Positions 62,401 through 64,000 of a stretch of DNA of 64,000 nt are shown one piece after another. Location: assembly GCA_009838645.1 (NCBI GenBank), contig VXRC01000032.1:1-64000 (forward strand). The letters run 5' to 3'. The DNA is from Gemmatimonadota bacterium. Its GTDB lineage: Bacteria > JAAXHH01. The notes beneath the pieces are model-generated. The model was given only the letters and a program-made list of their open reading frames with translations. It ran no database searches and had not been told where the DNA came from. Every line of letters begins with the position of its first letter. The stretch's first letter is position 1. Made by a program: the position numbers and the translations under genes.

Positions 62401-63105
62401 CTGGAACGCGTGGCAGGCGACCACGATCTCCACGTCTTTCATCTGCTGCATCAGCCGCTCGTACCGCTCGTACTTGCGCACCTGCCGCCGCAGCGTGCTC
62501 ACGCTGCGCTCGACCTCGTCCAGGAGGTCGGCGATACGGACCAGGTCGTGCTCGGTCCCTTCGAGCTTCCGCTGCGCCAGGCGCCGCCGCGTCTTGTACT
62601 TGTTGATGCCGGCGGCTTCCTCGATGAGCTGGCGCCGTTCCAGGGGGCTGCCGTTCACCACCGATTCCACCATGCCCTGCTCGATGATGGAGTAGGCGTG
62701 GGCGCCCATGCCCGTGTCCAGCAGGAGGTTGGTGATGTCCTTGAGGCGGCAGGGAACCTTGTTGATCTGGTACTCGCTCGCGCCCGAGCGGAAATAGCGG
62801 CGCGTGATCGTGACTTCGCTGTATTCGACAGGCAGCATCTGCTCGCTGTTGTCGATCGTCAGCGACACCTCCGCCATGCCGAGGGGCTTGCGGGCGGCCG
62901 TGCCGTTGAAGATGATGTCTTCCATCCGGTCGCCCCGCAGCGAAGTCGCGCGGTGCTCCCCCAGCGCCCAGCGAATGGCGTCGACGATATTGGACTTGCC
63001 GCAGCCGTTCGGACCGACCACGGCCGTGATGCCGTCGCTGAACTTCACCTTCAGCCGGGTGGAGAATGACTTGAAACCGATCATTTCAAGATGGGAGAGA
63101 CGCAT
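59467..63105 (-). CDS. smc: Chromosome segregation protein SMC
   Basis: Large ATPase that organises and separates chromosomes. The 1212 residues show Walker A (G-P-N-G-C-G-K-S-N) near residue 33 with F-K-S-F before it, a first coiled coil (about 165-490), a hinge (about 510-670, with G-V-L-A-D and L-T-G-G-S-S-G) and a second coiled coil. The signature L-S-G-G-E-T-A-L-T-A near 1105 and Walker B (F-C-V-F-D-E-V-D-A-P-L-D-D-A-N) end it. The last 30 residues are alanine/glycine/glutamate-rich. Partner genes scpA and scpB are not in this window. Confidence 0.97.
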   Translation of the reverse strand: MRLSHLEMIGFKSFSTRLKVKFSDGITAVVGPNGCGKSNIVDAIRWALGEHRATSLRGDRMEDIIFNGTAARKPLGMAEVSLTIDNSEQMLPVEYSEVTITRRYFRSGASEYQINKVPCRLKDITNLLLDTGMGAHAYSIIEQGMVESVVNGSPLERRQLIEEAAGINKYKTRRRLAQRKLEGTEHDLVRIADLLDEVERSVSTLRRQVRKYERYERLMQQMKDVEIVVACHAFQDLRRQTEPVRERIRQFAERKEAIQTRIRTAEAEVEKSKAVQLEKEEKLQQRQDAVNQIDDQIRALEEELLVSKERRTGLEQRARSASGEAEQAETELEGIRSQLARIGDDRKTLETALEQARAAFAERDEASRTYAGRISAQKEATQALRDRSMAAIQQHSSELAAISSLETRVASLRKRSAEVGSARKKLAEELASKKAAVETVQKELRDVRAVVEENASLHANLTESVQNAQQCIESARDELSGLETTIATAEKEWTLLDRMHRQYEGYGQGVRTLLTNGADVDGLRGVLADGITIDKAYETVIAAYLDDMLQYVVAGRTKDAEAGLAYLREQEAGRASFILLDRMKSRPAPADLPFEDDGIIGRASTMVKSDKALAPAVTHLLSRVVLVKDVETALRLSPLFDTDQDWRLLTAGGEVVDPAGVLTGGSSGSSEAGESDLLRRAERIAEIEGELEEDRAQRDKVAGELEGLETELAALAQRQASVEQVLGESRRKLMETESGERQLDFERSRMTEQDEELAREADTLAADAKAAAGEREQRKTAMETLARDRVSAEAEERTNQQTLDEMEEERQHLAEAANEARVALVSMESRSNELSTADEFLTQENERLANLLTQRKTEAVEAGSQSTELEKAQKVNEKQLEAHYATRRERALDRDAVLEEHQNLQEAERHLQQHLGENRNELTQVQEQVHQAELEDAELYMKSNEIRRQLMDRHDTDPEGMDELPRIEELDEYSPDAAQTLRDGIQRKVDDLGPINMAAVEEYRAGKERLDFLQQQQNDLIEAKDNLEKTIIKMNKAARSRFMTTFEEVRTNFMTTFQTLFEGGEADLMLEEGDPLEAGIEIMARPGGKRLQSLALLSGGETALTAIALLFAIYLVKPSPFCVFDEVDAPLDDANVRRFASALRQFTSDTQFLVVTHNKRTMEAADYLYGITMEEPGLSKMVSVRLEDADSEALETAAAPGEEANGAGTVGV

Positions 63106-63196
63106 CGGACACGGATCCTGATGGCGAATACAGCCGGTTTTGAAATACGGTAAAGTCGGATCGGGTTGAAAATGGGTTTCAGGAGACTATTAAGGG

Positions 63197-63226
63197 GATA
63201 TATTAGTATATGTAGGGCCTTGTCAA
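63197..63226 (-). promoter_or_regulatory. Promoter of smc-coaE
   Basis: On the minus strand TTGACA (63221-63226) is followed by TATATC at 18 bases (63197-63202) or TAATAT at 15 bases (63200-63205). The gap 63106-63310 between smc and the glycosyltransferase gene is otherwise AT-richer than its surroundings and holds no gene. Confidence 0.6.
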
Positions 63227-63247
63227 GCGAATTATACATTATATACG
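63220..63247 (+). promoter_or_regulatory. Possible promoter of the glycosyltransferase gene
   Basis: TTGTCA (63220-63225) and TATACG (63242-63247) with a 16-base spacer. Its -35 box overlaps that of the smc promoter on the other strand, so the two would compete. Confidence 0.35.
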
Positions 63248-63310
63248 GCGGGCCCGGACCGCTGGAAACCACTGTAAACACGGATCGAAAGGGATTTTGA
63301 GGGGCCAGAT

Positions 63311-63355
63311 ATGGCGATGCCGGATATGGCGCGGCCGGATATGGCGCGGCCGGTG
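63311..63355. repeat. In-frame 15-bp tandem repeat at the start of the glycosyltransferase gene
   Basis: Three units of ATGGCGCGGCCGGAT type (63311, 63326, 63341), each beginning with an in-frame ATG, so the gene has three stacked possible starts. Confidence 0.88.
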
Positions 63356-64000
63356 GACGGTCGGAAGATCGTGGTCATCATACCGGTCCTGAACGAGGAG
63401 GATTCGATCGGGCTGGTCCTGGCCCATATCCCGGAGGGGATGGCCGCGGCCGTGATCGTGGTGGACAATGGGTCGACGGACCGGACGGCAGCCGTGGCCG
63501 CGGAAGGCGGCGCCGTCGTCGTGCGGGAGCCCCGGCGCGGCTATGGGGCGGCCTGCCTGCGCGGCATGGCCGAGGCCGCCCGGTTCACCCCGGACGTCAT
63601 CGTGTTCCTGGACGGTGACTACAGCGACTACCCGGAGGAAATGGGAGAGCTGGTGAGGCCGATCCTGGACGACGGCTACGACCTGGTGATCGGGTCGCGG
63701 ATGCTGGGCCGCCGCGCGCCGGGCTCCATGCCGATCCAGGCCGTCATCGGGAACGTCCTCGTGCCGCGGATCATCCGGTGGCTTTACGGCCATCGGTACA
63801 CCGATCTCGGACCATTCCGGGCCATACGCTACGACCGGTTGCTCGAGCTGGAAATGGCGGATCAGAACTTCGGCTGGACCGTCGAGATGCAGATCAAGGC
63901 GGCGCGGAAGGGCTTTCGGACGCTCGACGTACCAGTGCGGTATCGCAAGCGGGTCGGGGTATCGAAGATAACGGGTACGCTGTCCGGTGCGGTCCGGGCG
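63311..64000 (+). CDS. Family 2 glycosyltransferase, amino-terminal part (cut by window edge)
   Basis: The frame is open from the ATG at 63311 to the last base, 230 codons. It resembles GT-A fold, family 2 enzymes such as dolichol/polyprenyl-phosphate sugar synthases: I-I-P-V-L-N-E-E-D-S-I near residue 26, V-V-D-N-G-S-T-D-R-T near 52, the metal-binding F-L-D-G-D-Y-S-D near 98, and V-I-G-S-R near 126. The first 15 residues are a repeat (M-A-x-P-D units), so the real start may be later. It is divergent from smc. The carboxy-terminal part, including any membrane helices, is outside. Confidence 0.9.
   Translation, partial: MAMPDMARPDMARPVDGRKIVVIIPVLNEEDSIGLVLAHIPEGMAAAVIVVDNGSTDRTAAVAAEGGAVVVREPRRGYGAACLRGMAEAARFTPDVIVFLDGDYSDYPEEMGELVRPILDDGYDLVIGSRMLGRRAPGSMPIQAVIGNVLVPRIIRWLYGHRYTDLGPFRAIRYDRLLELEMADQNFGWTVEMQIKAARKGFRTLDVPVRYRKRVGVSKITGTLSGAVRA

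Noticed and set aside
60316-63069. Plus-strand open frame of 917 codons opposite smc
   Set aside because: smc is unambiguous; the opposite frame is leucine/arginine/glycine-rich with no domain.

Overview
The window is a 64 kb piece of a high-GC, Gram-negative-type bacterial chromosome. It is densely packed with genes on both strands. A LolA-like and a BamD-like protein, several lipoproteins and a Rieske/cytochrome b complex argue for an outer membrane and a respiratory chain. A subtilisin-like protease ending in a FlgD-like (T9SS-type) carboxy-terminal domain, together with RNase Y, points towards the Fibrobacteres-Chlorobi-Bacteroidetes side of the tree, for example a Latescibacterota- or Gemmatimonadota-like lineage. 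This placement is an inference and was not tested by a search. No tRNA, rRNA, CRISPR array, IS element or prophage gene was seen.

Layout. 1-8.6 kb: translation and cell-division housekeeping (infC-rpmI-rplT-pheS-pheT, a ZapB-like protein, zapA, rny, xseA, xseB). 8.8-13.2 kb: polyprenyl synthase, NAD kinase, recN and a pgsA-type enzyme. 13.2-16.1 kb: a compact operon of an unknown protein, a PqqD-like protein, a stripped-down FtsX-type permease and an ABC ATPase. 16.2-20.3 kb (minus): secA and a primary-type sigma factor. 20.8-24.7 kb: purS (duplicated domain)-purL-purQ. 24.7-27.4 kb: an isolated FtsK membrane domain and an S8 protease. 27.7-30.6 kb: Fe-S and molybdenum-enzyme accessory genes (erpA-like, mrp-like, a JAMM protease, xdhC-like). 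30.6-38.7 kb (minus): an aminotransferase, ftsY, trxA, two NtrC-type regulators, an SDR and an acetamidase. 38.9-43.0 kb: a small Cys protein and a branched-chain aminotransferase (plus), and a large PIG-L protein (minus). 43.1-45.8 kb (minus): Rieske, cytochrome b and a pentahaem cytochrome c. 46-48.6 kb: a TPR lipoprotein, an oxidoreductase and an anchored RidA. 48.6-51.7 kb: a possible small RNA or attenuator, a zinc-ribbon coiled-coil gene, RNase P RNA and recJ. 51.7-54.9 kb: MeaB-type GTPase, a B12-binding mutase subunit and an amidohydrolase. 55-58.9 kb: lolA-rimO-bamD-nadD operon. 58.9-63.1 kb (minus): smc-coaE. 63.3 kb to the end: start of a family 2 glycosyltransferase.

Two features run through the whole window. 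First, promoters are strikingly E. coli-like (TTGACA, 17 bases, TAnnnT) and could be read in front of about a dozen transcription units. Second, there are at least eighteen short tandem repeats with units of 12 to 60 bases. Those inside reading frames have units divisible by three and sit in surface loops, termini or linkers of otherwise conserved proteins. Many of those between genes are copies of the 3' end of the neighbouring gene, including its stop codon. Other points of interest are a sigma-factor gene that appears to start at an ATC codon behind a roughly 350-base leader, the PqqD/ABC operon, the motorless FtsK fragment, and paired NtrC-type regulators with altered GAFTGA loops.
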